The notes beneath the pieces are model-generated. The model ran no database searches. It was not told the origin of the DNA and saw only the letters and a program-made list of their open reading frames with translations. From the NCBI RefSeq assembly GCF_007754155.1, contig NZ_CP037423.1, positions 5,824,567-5,888,566 on the forward strand: DNA of 64,000 nt. Direction: 5' to 3'. Made by a program: the position numbers and the translations under genes. The number at the start of each line of letters is the position of its first letter. Position 1 is the first letter of the stretch. This DNA is from Stieleria neptunia. Its GTDB lineage: Bacteria; Planctomycetota; Planctomycetia; Pirellulales; Pirellulaceae. Positions 39,559 to 49,500 of this stretch are shown piece by piece.

Positions 39559-42378
39559 ATGATGTCAGACCTCTCCTTTGAATGGCTCGATTCCGTTTTG
39601 TTCAGTTCGGCGATCGTTCTGGTCTGCTGCTGGCTAGGCAGTTTGGCACAAAGGAGCCCGCAGAGACGTCAGCGGCTGTGCGAAGCAGGGATCGCATTGT
39701 CAATGTTGGCCGCGGGTTTGGTTCTTGTTCCGATGCCGCGTCCTGCCATTTTCGAAGCAGCACGCGGGCCGCAGACGAGCCGCTCGTCGACGATCATCGG
39801 AGCTTCGTCGACCGTGGCCGCGGTGCAGCAGCAGTTGGCGGATCCGCCGATGATCGGCAACGCGGTTGCAGCCGCGTCCGCCGCGTCCCCTCTCGCCAAT
39901 CCGGTATTGAACGCACGGTCACCGATTCGATGGCGGGGCGTGTTGACCAGCGTCTACCTGGGGGGCGCTGGGCTGTGCGTGCTTTTCTTACTGGTCGGGC
40001 GGTTGCGGCTGCGTTGGATCGAGTCGGCGGCACGGTGTGAGCGTTCCGATGACGTGCCCCCGCAGGTGCGTTTGTTGATCAGCCCACGGGCGAGTCGACC
40101 GTTCTGCTGTGGAATCGTTTCGCCGCGGATCGTGTTGCCGCCGGCAGTCGCTGACAGCGAGCATCGGCCTCATGTTCTACGACATGAATTGGTCCATGTT
40201 CAACGAGGCGATGCGTTGACCCGCGCCGTGATGAATGTTGCGATGCCGGTGTTGTACATCAACCCGTTTTATTGGTTGCTCCGACGATCGGCGATCATGG
40301 CTTCGGAACACGTTGCCGACGCGACGGCGGCCGAGTCGACATCGGTCGTTGCCTATTCCCGTGGTATGATCGATCTGGCGCGCACACTACACGCGCCTCC
40401 GTCGATTTTGTCCGTCGTGGGCGGATGGACCAGCCAAACCACGCTGACCAAACGTCTTCACTGGCTATTGCAGAACGACCGTGGTTCGTCTCCATGCAAC
40501 GCCACCTGGTCCTGCGCGACGGGGTTCTTCGCGGTGGCGGTGATGGGCTTCGTCACGTTTCTGTTCGGCTGCGCGCCGGAGACCGCACGCAGGGGCGAGG
40601 TGGAGGCCGTCGGTGATTCGACCGCCGGCTGCATTTGGTCGATGACACCCGAGATGCCCGGCAGCGCCGCTCGGATCAGCGATTGCGATGTCAAAGTGGT
40701 TCGCGGACAGGTCATGGATGACGGGATGCCGGTGGCCGATGCCGAAGTTTGGGCGAGCGGCTATGGTCTGATCGGCGGACGCGAGAGAGTGCTGACGGAC
40801 AGGGAAGGTCGATTCGAATTGAAGTTGCCGATCGATCCGCGGATGGCGATCCGGTCTTGGAACATTGTTGCGTTTGAAGGAAATCGTTTCGGGCGGTCCG
40901 GCAAAGTGTCTGACGACGGCGAGGTCTCTATCAGTCTGAAACCGGGACGTATGGCGAACTTCGCGGTTCGGGATCGGGCTTCCGGCGAGATGATTTCAGG
41001 TGCGCGTTTGTTTTTGGTGGATGGTCGCATCGTGGATGCGCCGGACGGCCAATGCCGCATCGGCGGCTTACCGAAAGACCTTACGAAGCTAATCGTCGTT
41101 GCACCGGGGTTTGCACGCCGAGCGATCGAGGTCGACCTGTTTTCCGAAAACCAAGAGCGTCTGGTGGTCAAGTTGGACAAGGGCGGTCGGATCCTTGGGC
41201 GAGTCGTTGATCGTGGCGGTCAGCCCGTCGCTGGCAATCCGGTCGGGTTGATGATAGGCCACCAAAGTCTTCAGCCGGCCATGCGACAAATCACCGACCA
41301 AGATGGGAACTACTCCATGGACGGGATGCCGATTGATCGGCCGGTGCGTGTCAGCACGTATTCCCACAAGACCTCCGGTGGGTCCCAATGGGAGACCCAA
41401 ACGGTGACGGTTCGTGCGGCTGATCCAGTGGAAGTCAATTTTTCGGTTGATGGTGACCACGCGGCGCCGCAAGAAGCCGGCTCGGCCGTGTTTCACTCGC
41501 TTGCTTCGGATCGGCCAGATCCGGGACGTGGCGGCGTGCGTGGCCAGGTGTTGCTGCCCAACGGAGAACCGGCGACGGAATTCGAACTGTCGTTTCAGTG
41601 GCCGCGAGATTGGCAGCCCGGTGAAGAGATCGTCAGCGGTGGTCCCGTCGGAAACGCGTGCCTGTTCACTCCGGCCGATGGGCGTTTTGAGTTCACGGGG
41701 CTGAAAAAAGGAGGCACCTATCGATTCGTCGCCGCCGCGCCGGGATACCAAGACGCGGTCGTGTCCCGCGTCCACGCGGTGGCACTTTCGGAGCTCGATT
41801 CAACTGAATCGATCAACCTGCAGCTCAAGCCGGCGACCGATGCGGTGATCACGGTGAACGATCCGGCATCGCAACCCATCGCAGGAGCGGATGTTTGGCT
41901 GATTCCCGGGGACCCGAAACGTCCGCTTGATGCGCATCCGCTGGTCCGTCGACGTCTTCACGGCAAATCTGATTCGCAGGGGCACGTCCGTTTTTCCGCG
42001 ATCCCATTTGCCGACGGGGTCTTGATCGTTGAGAAGGACGGCAAGGGAACGGAGCAGATCGCATGGAACGGAACGAGCACTACCGTCACGTTATCGAGTC
42101 CAGCCAACCTGAAAGTCCAACTGTCACGCCCAGACGGCAGCGCTGAACCCGTGAACATTTTTTTGCAACGCGTCGGAAGCAATCGCTTGAGTGCGAAGAC
42201 AGCCAAAGCCGGCGAGATGGAGGTCGTGGTTGAAAACATCACCTCGGCCAAGTACAAGGTATCGATCGAATCAGACGACTACCTGCTGAGCGATGGCAAC
42301 TGGGAAGCGGAAATCGGCATGGTGAAACCCGGCAGCATGCAAGTCGTCACGTTGCAGTTGAGGCATCGCGAAAACTAA
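39559..42378 (+). CDS. BlaR1-like M56 membrane metallopeptidase with carboxypeptidase-regulatory-like sensor domains
   Basis: A 939-residue membrane protein. Helices are seen near residues 13-32, 42-60, 125-150 and 320-340. The zinc motif HELVHVQRGD puts HELVH at residues 209-213, with the downstream SEHVADATA giving the third ligand Glu, as in BlaR1/MecR1. Instead of a penicillin-binding sensor, the extracytoplasmic half contains several beta-sandwich units of CarboxypepD_reg type (VRGQVMDDGMPVADAEVW, ILGRVVDRGGQPVAGNPV, VRGQVLLPNGEPATEFEL). In the known mechanism, signal binding activates cleavage of the cognate repressor. The ligand here is unknown. ATGs at 39559 and 39562 are both possible. 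Confidence 0.88.
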   Translation: MMSDLSFEWLDSVLFSSAIVLVCCWLGSLAQRSPQRRQRLCEAGIALSMLAAGLVLVPMPRPAIFEAARGPQTSRSSTIIGASSTVAAVQQQLADPPMIGNAVAAASAASPLANPVLNARSPIRWRGVLTSVYLGGAGLCVLFLLVGRLRLRWIESAARCERSDDVPPQVRLLISPRASRPFCCGIVSPRIVLPPAVADSEHRPHVLRHELVHVQRGDALTRAVMNVAMPVLYINPFYWLLRRSAIMASEHVADATAAESTSVVAYSRGMIDLARTLHAPPSILSVVGGWTSQTTLTKRLHWLLQNDRGSSPCNATWSCATGFFAVAVMGFVTFLFGCAPETARRGEVEAVGDSTAGCIWSMTPEMPGSAARISDCDVKVVRGQVMDDGMPVADAEVWASGYGLIGGRERVLTDREGRFELKLPIDPRMAIRSWNIVAFEGNRFGRSGKVSDDGEVSISLKPGRMANFAVRDRASGEMISGARLFLVDGRIVDAPDGQCRIGGLPKDLTKLIVVAPGFARRAIEVDLFSENQERLVVKLDKGGRILGRVVDRGGQPVAGNPVGLMIGHQSLQPAMRQITDQDGNYSMDGMPIDRPVRVSTYSHKTSGGSQWETQTVTVRAADPVEVNFSVDGDHAAPQEAGSAVFHSLASDRPDPGRGGVRGQVLLPNGEPATEFELSFQWPRDWQPGEEIVSGGPVGNACLFTPADGRFEFTGLKKGGTYRFVAAAPGYQDAVVSRVHAVALSELDSTESINLQLKPATDAVITVNDPASQPIAGADVWLIPGDPKRPLDAHPLVRRRLHGKSDSQGHVRFSAIPFADGVLIVEKDGKGTEQIAWNGTSTTVTLSSPANLKVQLSRPDGSAEPVNIFLQRVGSNRLSAKTAKAGEMEVVVENITSAKYKVSIESDDYLLSDGNWEAEIGMVKPGSMQVVTLQLRHREN

Positions 42379-42413
42379 GTTTTGACCGATCACACGATCA
42401 GGTTGCGTGGCGA

Positions 42414-42532
42414 GGGCAAGACGCTGGGAAAAGGATGGCAGAATGATACGGGGCAGAATGATGAAGAGCGGGAGGTGTGACGTGATTGGCTGCCGGTTCT
42501 GACTTCATTGTTTTGCCCCCATTGTTTTGCCC
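42414..42532. repeat. Inverted-end repeat element copy
   Basis: Begins 36 bases after the M56 stop with GGGCAAGACGCTGGG, contains GGATGGCAGAATGATACGGG and GCAGAATGATGAAGAGCGGG, and ends TTCATTGTTTTGCCCCCATT then GTTTTGCCC. This compact copy, like those at 44722 and 28811, defines the element. Confidence 0.8.
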
Positions 42533-42605
42533 TACTTCCGGCCACCTGTATTATTCTGCCACCCACCCTCAGAGACCGTCCAGCTTAAGGCGGTCGCTTT
42601 TCTGA

Positions 42606-42673
42606 TGTACGATGGCCCTTCCGGGCCGTCGCCCGTGGGGCTCTGCGCGACGACCTAGAAAGGACGTCGTACA
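42606..42673. repeat. Imperfect hairpin (TGTACGATGGCCC family)
   Basis: Two 26-base arms (42606-42631 and 42648-42673) match as inverted repeats at 20 of 26 positions. It lies between the repeat element and the sulfatase gene. The rest of the 465-base gap holds no gene. Confidence 0.5.
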
Positions 42674-42843
42674 CCCCTCCGCCGACCACCTCTCACCCAT
42701 TCGGTCAGATCGTTCAGATTTGTCGCGCGATCGAGTCGGTCGACGCATCGTTCGACTTGGCTTGGCCGGTCGACAACACATTGTCGATTGATCAAAGTAG
42801 TCAGCCCCCCAACACTTCATCCGACTCAAGATCTCGCCTCGCC

Positions 42844-44700
42844 ATGAAGCCCCTGACCTCTACACTCCTGTTTTGCATTTCCCTGCTTCCTTCGTTGCTC
42901 GGCCATTGCCAAGCAGCCGATCCGCAACCGGCATCACGGCCCAACGTGGTTGTCGTGATCACGGATGATCAGGGCTACGGAGAGCTTTCTTGCCACGGCA
43001 ATCCGGTTTTGGAAACGCCGCACTTGGATCGGTTGGCGTCAGAAAGTGTTCGCCTGGTGGATTTCCACGTCGCACCGATGTGCACGCCGACGCGCGGCCA
43101 ATTGATGACCGGAGTCGATGCGCTGCGCAACGGTGCGATGAACGTCAGCAGCGGGCGAACGTTGCTTCGTCGTGAATTTCCCACGATCGCCAATCTGTTC
43201 GCCGACTCGGGCTGGAGCACAGGGCTGTTCGGCAAGTGGCATTTGGGCGATGCGTATCCTTACCGGCCCCAGGATCGCGGGTTTCAAGAAAGTGTTTGGT
43301 TCCCATCGTCCCACATCAATTCGGTTCCGGACGCCTGGAACAACGATTACTTCGATGACACTTACCTTCACAACGGCCGTCGTGAAACCTATTCGGGATA
43401 CACCACCGATGTCTTGTTTCGTGAATCGATGGAATGGATGCAGGCGGAAGCGGATGCCGGGCGACCGTTTTTCTGTTACTTGGCGACCGCCGCGGCTCAC
43501 CAACCACACTTTGTTCCCGAAAAGTATCGGTTGGCCGCCCGTGAAAAATGGCAGGCGGCGCGGGACCAGTTTCCCGCAATGGATCCCGAACGGGAGGAAC
43601 AACTGGTTCGTTTCCTGGGTATGTGCGCCAACATCGATGACAACATCGGCTTGTTGGAACGTTTTTTGACGCAGAGCGGTTTGCGGGAAAACACGGTGGT
43701 GGTCTTCCTGACCGACAACGGCAGCACGTTCGGCCCCAGATACTTCAACGCCGGCATGACGGGCGGAAAAACCACGCTTTGGGAAGGCGGACACCGTGTG
43801 CCTTGCTTCGTCCGGTGGCCGAGCGGTGGGTTCAGAGCCGCGGGTGATGTGGCCGGTTTGACCCAGGTCCAAGACTTGTTGCCGACGTTCTCGGATCTGT
43901 TGAAGCTGAAGGTGCCTGCCGAAGCAACGTTTGACGGAACCAGCCTGGCCGGCGTGCTGCGCGGCGAGTCCGATGTTCCCGAAGATCGCATGTTGGTGAT
44001 CAATTACAGCCGGATGCCTTTCAAGGCGCGCCGAACGATGCCCAACAACAATGCGGTTCCACGTCGCGAGCGGGCAGCGGTGTTGTGGAAGCATTGGCGC
44101 CTGCTCGAGGACAAACGGCTCTACAACCTGGACGCCGACCCGTTGCAGCAAACCAACGTGATCGATCAGCATCCCGAGGTCGCAGCGGCCATGCGCGAAC
44201 ATTTAGACGCGTGGTGGGACCGATTGAAAACGAACGTCAATGAATTTCAACCGTCGGTCATCGGCGACGATTCGCAAAATCCCGTGCGATTGACCGCCTG
44301 TGAGTGGGCCGATGTGTTCATTGACCAGCAGTCTCAGGTGCGCCGTGGTGACCGCAAGAACGGGATCTGGCATTTGGAAGTTGCCGACTCCGGCCGCTAT
44401 GCGCTCACACTCAGCCGTTGGCCCGAGGAGTCGGGACTCGGCTTGCGTGACGGCATCGACGAGACGCCCGTTGCCGACGGAGTGTTCACCGAAGGGCCGG
44501 CCTGGCCGGTCGCCGTCGCACGATTGCGGGTCGGCGAGCAACGACTGCGAACCAAGGTTGACCCAGATGCCAGTTCAGTCCGGTTTGAGCTGACGTTGCC
44601 GGCCGGTCGGACGACCATGCAAACCTGGTTCGATGACGATTCGGGGAATGAGATCTGCGGTGCGTACTATGTCAACGTGGAACGCTTGGCGGATCGGTAA
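42844..44700 (+). CDS. Exported sulfatase (formylglycine type)
   Basis: A 618-residue enzyme with signal peptide MKPLTSTLLFCISLLPSLLG...QA. The metal-binding opening is VVVITDDQGYG (Asp41, Asp42). The active-site CxPxR motif is Cys80-Thr-Pro-Thr-Arg84, whose Cys is converted to formylglycine by an anaerobic or FGE-type maturase. Later motifs include GLFGKWHLGD and TDNGSTFGPRYFNAGMTGGK. A C-terminal extension of about 140 residues after the catalytic domain is beta-rich and might bind carbohydrate. It probably removes sulfate from algal polysaccharides. An ATG at 42757 would put 29 non-signal residues ahead of the signal peptide. Confidence 0.92.
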   Translation: MKPLTSTLLFCISLLPSLLGHCQAADPQPASRPNVVVVITDDQGYGELSCHGNPVLETPHLDRLASESVRLVDFHVAPMCTPTRGQLMTGVDALRNGAMNVSSGRTLLRREFPTIANLFADSGWSTGLFGKWHLGDAYPYRPQDRGFQESVWFPSSHINSVPDAWNNDYFDDTYLHNGRRETYSGYTTDVLFRESMEWMQAEADAGRPFFCYLATAAAHQPHFVPEKYRLAAREKWQAARDQFPAMDPEREEQLVRFLGMCANIDDNIGLLERFLTQSGLRENTVVVFLTDNGSTFGPRYFNAGMTGGKTTLWEGGHRVPCFVRWPSGGFRAAGDVAGLTQVQDLLPTFSDLLKLKVPAEATFDGTSLAGVLRGESDVPEDRMLVINYSRMPFKARRTMPNNNAVPRRERAAVLWKHWRLLEDKRLYNLDADPLQQTNVIDQHPEVAAAMREHLDAWWDRLKTNVNEFQPSVIGDDSQNPVRLTACEWADVFIDQQSQVRRGDRKNGIWHLEVADSGRYALTLSRWPEESGLGLRDGIDETPVADGVFTEGPAWPVAVARLRVGEQRLRTKVDPDASSVRFELTLPAGRTTMQTWFDDDSGNEICGAYYVNVERLADR

Positions 44701-44721
44701 GTTGCGTCGGCGGACGGGATT

Positions 44722-44852
44722 GGCAAAACGATGGGGGCAAAACGATGGGAAAGGATGGCAGAATGATCCGGGGCAGAATGATGAAGAGCGGGAATGGTGG
44801 GGGGCTGGCCGGGTGGTTCTGACTTCATCGTCTTGCCCCCATCGTTTTGCCC
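44722..44852. repeat. Inverted-end repeat element copy
   Basis: Starts 22 bases after the sulfatase stop with two GGCAAAACGATGGG units, has the shared core (GGATGGCAGAATGATCCGGG, GCAGAATGATGAAGAGCGGG) and ends TTCATCGTCTTGCCCCCATC then GTTTTGCCC. Confidence 0.8.
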
Positions 44853-44897
44853 TTCCAGCTGCCCGAAAGATCAACCCCGCGTTTGTTTTGGCTGGTG

Positions 44898-45219
44898 CCA
44901 CTGGGCTGCTTGCGCAGCTGGGGTCGCAAGCTGGAAGCTTACGCCACTGGGCTGCTTGCGCAGTTGGGGTCGCAAGCTGGAAGCTTACGCCACTGGGCTG
45001 CTGGCGCAGTTGGGGTCGCAAGCTGGAAGCTTACGCCACTGGGCTGCTTGCGCAGTTGGGGTCGCAAGCTGGAAGCTTACGCCACTGGGCTGCTGGCGCA
45101 GTTGGGGTCGCAAGCTGGAAGCTTACGCCACTTGGCTGCTTGCGCAGCTGGGGTCGCAAGCTGGAAGCTTACGCCACTTGGCTGCTGGCGCAGTTGGGGT
45201 CGCAAGCTGGAAGCTTACG
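44898..45219. repeat. Seven-copy 46-bp tandem repeat
   Basis: Seven units of 46 bases, beginning CCACTGGGCTGC and ending GCAAGCTGGAAGCTTACG, differ only at a few sites (G/T at the sixth base, T/G in GCT[T/G]GCGCAG, C/T in CAG[C/T]TGGGG). There are no spacers, so this is not a CRISPR array. The variants alternate in a partly regular order, which suggests unit-pair duplication. The right end is 3 bases from the stop codon of the next gene. Confidence 0.9.
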
Positions 45220-45222
45220 CCA

Positions 45223-46257
45223 CTAGCGTGCGGGTCGGGTGGCGATGCGCTGGCCCTTGGGACGCAGCACGTAAACCTTCGGGTCGTCGACGACGAACGT
45301 AGTGCTCCAGCGTTGTCCGTCGTCGGCGCTGCAAACGTTGTAGAAAAACGTTCGGAAGCGTTCGGCGCGATAGCCGTACGGAAACTGGCTGGTGATGTAA
45401 TCGTCTTCGGTCAAATCATCGACTCCGGGCGACGCATAATAGTGCACCATTCCGTCGGGAGTGACACTCATCCCTAATGTCCACCAACCGGTCGTGGTGA
45501 TTTGGGGACCGCGGAAATCGCCGCCACGTTGGTTGCCCCGGATTCGCAAGTAGGCGTAATCATGGTCCTTGCGGGTGGTGGACTTGCTTTCAAATTCAAC
45601 AAACATCCCGGGCCAATAGACTTCGTTGCCCATTTCCTGGGTGGTGCGTTTAAAGATCCCCACGCCGACTTCTTTGTCAACCATCGCGGTTGTTTCCAGC
45701 GCCAGGCGGAATCCGAAATGCGGTCCACTGCGGTTTTCCCAGCTTTCAACCGGCGGCAGAAAAACGCGGGTCGTCACACTGGGGACTTCCGCAATGTCGA
45801 TCCGCCGTTTCAGCCGGTATTGGACGTTTGCGACGAAGTCATCTTGGTGCATGGTTCCGCTGGGTCGGCCGGGGATGCCGGTGAACTTGCTGCGCATCAA
45901 CAGGGCGCCCGTGCTGCCGGGGATCCCACCCGGTGGAGTCGCCACGCGTTTGACTTCATCGGGATGTCCGCGTTTGATGCCTTCGTACCATCGACCGTTG
46001 GTGCTTCGCCCCATCGGACCGCGTTGGTTTTCGTCGATGTCTTCGGTACTCTTGGGGTTCCGCGGGACGTAGCCCCAATTGGGGTCTTCGAAGTCGTCCG
46101 AGACGCCGACGATTTCGCTGCCGGTACCCGGAACAACAGGCCGCTGGGCGTTGACATCGGTTCCGGAATTGACCAGTCCCGCGATGAGGGTGACAGCGAG
46201 GCTTCGGCCGCACCATTTTGAAACGGTGGCGAAGGTTACTTTGAGCGAGTTTGTCAT
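45223..46257 (-). CDS. Exported protein of unknown function
   Basis: A 344-residue protein with a signal peptide (residues about 1-37, ending NAQR). The mature part is rich in aromatic and charged residues (DDFEDPNWGYVPRNPKSTED, GRWYEGIKRGHPDEVKR, FVEFESKSTTRKDHDYAYLR) and may be a concanavalin-like beta sandwich, judged from alternating hydrophobic strands. No catalytic motif was recognised. The stop codon directly borders the 46-bp tandem array. The 265-base upstream gap separates it from a divergent DUF1549 gene. Confidence 0.7.
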   Translation of the reverse strand: MTNSLKVTFATVSKWCGRSLAVTLIAGLVNSGTDVNAQRPVVPGTGSEIVGVSDDFEDPNWGYVPRNPKSTEDIDENQRGPMGRSTNGRWYEGIKRGHPDEVKRVATPPGGIPGSTGALLMRSKFTGIPGRPSGTMHQDDFVANVQYRLKRRIDIAEVPSVTTRVFLPPVESWENRSGPHFGFRLALETTAMVDKEVGVGIFKRTTQEMGNEVYWPGMFVEFESKSTTRKDHDYAYLRIRGNQRGGDFRGPQITTTGWWTLGMSVTPDGMVHYYASPGVDDLTEDDYITSQFPYGYRAERFRTFFYNVCSADDGQRWSTTFVVDDPKVYVLRPKGQRIATRPAR

Positions 46258-46522
46258 CGCTTTTTCCGTTGGTTTGGATCAAATCATCAGCGTGAAACAA
46301 CGGAGATCGGCCATCGCGGGGCGGGATGCAATGGAGATGCACCCGCGCATGCGGTTTGGCGACGGCCTTCCCTTGTCAAGATTGATCGGCAACCAATTGG
46401 TAGATCTGTAACGGTTTTCCCGATTTCAGCGGTGACGCGGTGCGATCCGGGGAAAGCTTGCTCGGCGTTCTGCGGTGGGCTAGGCTGGCGAAATTCAAAT
46501 CTAGACCTGGATCGGGATCTCT

Positions 46523-49500
46523 ATGCGTTGGACAGTCATTCTCCTTTTGGCCTGCGGTTTCAGTACTCACGGCATGGCCAAGACGATCTCGGAGGCGGAG
46601 CGGGAGTTCTTCGAGTCGAAGATTCGGCCGGTGTTGGTCGAGCATTGTTATTCCTGCCACAACTCCGTCGACTCGTCGGAGGGGGGACTGGTGATGGATC
46701 ATCGCGACGCGGTGCTGCGTGGCGGTGACGGAGGCGTGGTCGTTGTCGCAGGCGATCCGGGCGCAAGTCGGCTGATCAAGGTGCTGCGTCATGAAATCGA
46801 CGGCCTGGAGATGCCCGAGGGGGGCCCAAAACTGGATGAGGCCATCGTCCGTGACTTTGAAAAATGGATCCGCATCGGGCTGCCCGATCCCCGCGACCAA
46901 CCGCCGACCGACGAGGAACTCCAGGCGTCAAGCTCGTGGGCGGAAAAGCTGGAGCGGCGAAAGCAGTGGTGGAGCTTCCAACCCATTGTTTCGAGTGATC
47001 CGCCCGCCGACGAAAACGATTCGCCCCATCCGATCGACCGCTTCGTCAATCGCGAACTGGAAAGCAACGGGTTGAAGCCGTCTCCTGCGGCGGACGCCGC
47101 GACCCTGGTTCGCCGTTTGTTTTTTACGTTGACCGGCCTGCCGCCATCGCCCGACCAAGCAACCAGCTGGACTCGACGGATCAACGAAACGGCCGACCGA
47201 GACGCGGTCGTCGGAGAATTGATCGACCAGCTGTTGGACAGTGACAATTTTGGGCCGCGGTGGGCCAGGCATTGGATGGATTGGATTCGTTACGCCGAGT
47301 CACACGGCAGCGAGGGGGATCCGCGGATTCAAAACGCTTGGCACTATCGCGACTATCTGATTCGCGCGCTCAACGCCGATGTTCCCTATGACCAATTGCT
47401 GCGGGAACACGTCGCCGGTGACCTGTTGCCTGAACCGAGAATCAATCCGCAGCTGGGGATCAACGAGTCCATGGTCGGCACCGCACATTGGCGGATGGTG
47501 TTCCATGGATTTGCGCCCACCGACGCGTTGGACGAAAAGGTTCGTTTCATCGATGATCAAATCAACGTTTTTAGCAAAGCATTCTTGGGGCTGACGGTTT
47601 CCTGTGCCCGCTGTCACGATCACAAATTTGATGCGATCAGCCAGGCCGATTACTACGCGCTGTTCGGGGTGCTCGCCTCCTGCAGACCCGGACGCCATGT
47701 CGTCGATTTACAATCCCAGCAAGAACTTCATCGAACGACGCTGGCGGAGCTGAAGACTCAAATCCGAGACTCGATCGCGTCACAGTGGCTGGTCGAGTCC
47801 AACGTGGCGACGGATCGGTTGTTGAACCCTGACGCGAAGCCTGCCAAGTCGGTCGGCTTGGTCGACGTCTTGAACGGGCTTCGTCAAAACGTCGCCGACG
47901 GGAAACCGTTTCAAACGGCCTGGAACGAAACGGTGCAGGCTCAATTGGACCAGCGAAACGCCGTCGACGCGTTCTTTGCGAATTCAACAAGCGTCCACTG
48001 GAATTTGGGCGATGATGATGCACGGTCCCAGTGGTATTCCTATGGAACGGGACTGGAAGGAGATTCTGATGCCGGGCAGTTTTCGATTGCCATCGATGGC
48101 CAGACGCTTTTGTCCGGCATCTATCCGTCGGGCGTTTACACGCACGGTCTTTCCGCCAAGCATCCCGGACGGCTGACATCACCGGATTTTCAATTGCATG
48201 ACGGCCAGGCGATTTGCGCCGAAGTGATCGGTGCGAACGACGCCAGTTTGCGTTATGTGGTTCAGGATTATCCACGCAACGGAACCGTATACCCGGTCAC
48301 GCGACTCAACGGCGACTGGAACGTGCAGCGGTACGATCTGTCGTACTGGAGTGGCGACATGATTCATCTGGAGTTGGCGACCGCGATGGACGCGCCTTTG
48401 TTGACATCCGACAAGCCACGGTCCTGGTTCGGCGTGCGACGGGTCGTCGTGACGGACAATGATCACGAAGTCCCCAGGCCGGCATCGGAAGGGTTCTTGG
48501 CGTTGGTCGAGTCGGCTAAGTCCGCTCGGGGCGCCGCCTCCGCTGGGGGCGATGTGCCCGGCGACTGGTCGCAGCTGGAGACATTGTTGCGTTCATCGGT
48601 CCGGCGTGCCGTGGTGGCTTGGACGTCGGGCTCGATGACCGACGCGCAAGCGATCCTGCTAGACGATTGTCTGCGGACGGGTGTGTTGCCGAATTCCTTG
48701 GATCGGCTTCCCGAACTGAACGCGTTGGTGGGACAATACCGTAAACTTGAAAATGAGATCCCCGTACCGACTCGTGTCCCTGGTTTGGACGAATCGGTGG
48801 GAGTCGACCAGCCGTTGATGGTCCGGGGGAATCACAAACAACTGGCGGATCCGGTGCCGAGACGATTCCTCGAAGTGATCGATGACAGCCCTTATCGGTC
48901 GACGATCAGCGGTCGTGCGGAATTGGCGGAGGATTTGTTGCGGGACGACAATCCGCTGACTCGGCGTGTGATCGTCAATCGCATTTGGCATCATCTGTTC
49001 GGCCAGGGAATTGTTTCCACGCCGGACAATTTTGGGCGTCTTGGGAATCTGCCCTCGCATCCCGAGTTGCTCGATTGGCTGGCGGTTCGGTTCGCCAAGG
49101 ATGGGTGGTCGATCAAAACATTCATCCGGCTGCTCGTGTCGTCCGATACCTGGCAACGCTCTTCCCTGCCGCAGCCGGGGGTCGAGAAAGCGGATCCTGA
49201 GAATGTGCTGTTGGCCCGCGCGAATGTGCGCCGGTTGGAAGCCGAAGCAATCCGGGATGCGTTATTGAGTGTGTCGGGGCGATTGCAGGACCAACATTTC
49301 GGCGCGCCCGTCGGAGCGGCTTCGCCACGACGGAGTATTTATGTTCGGGTGATCCGCAATGATTTGGATCCCTTCTTGCGTGCCTTTGATTTTCCCGAAC
49401 CGTTCAGCAGCGTCGGCCGGAGGGACGTGACGAACGTTCCCGCCCAGTCGCTGGCGATGATGAATGATGCCCAGATCAACAACGTCGCTAATGATTGGGC

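Noticed and set aside
44898..45219. CRISPR array
   Set aside because: The 46-bp units follow one another directly without unique spacers, and no cas genes are near.
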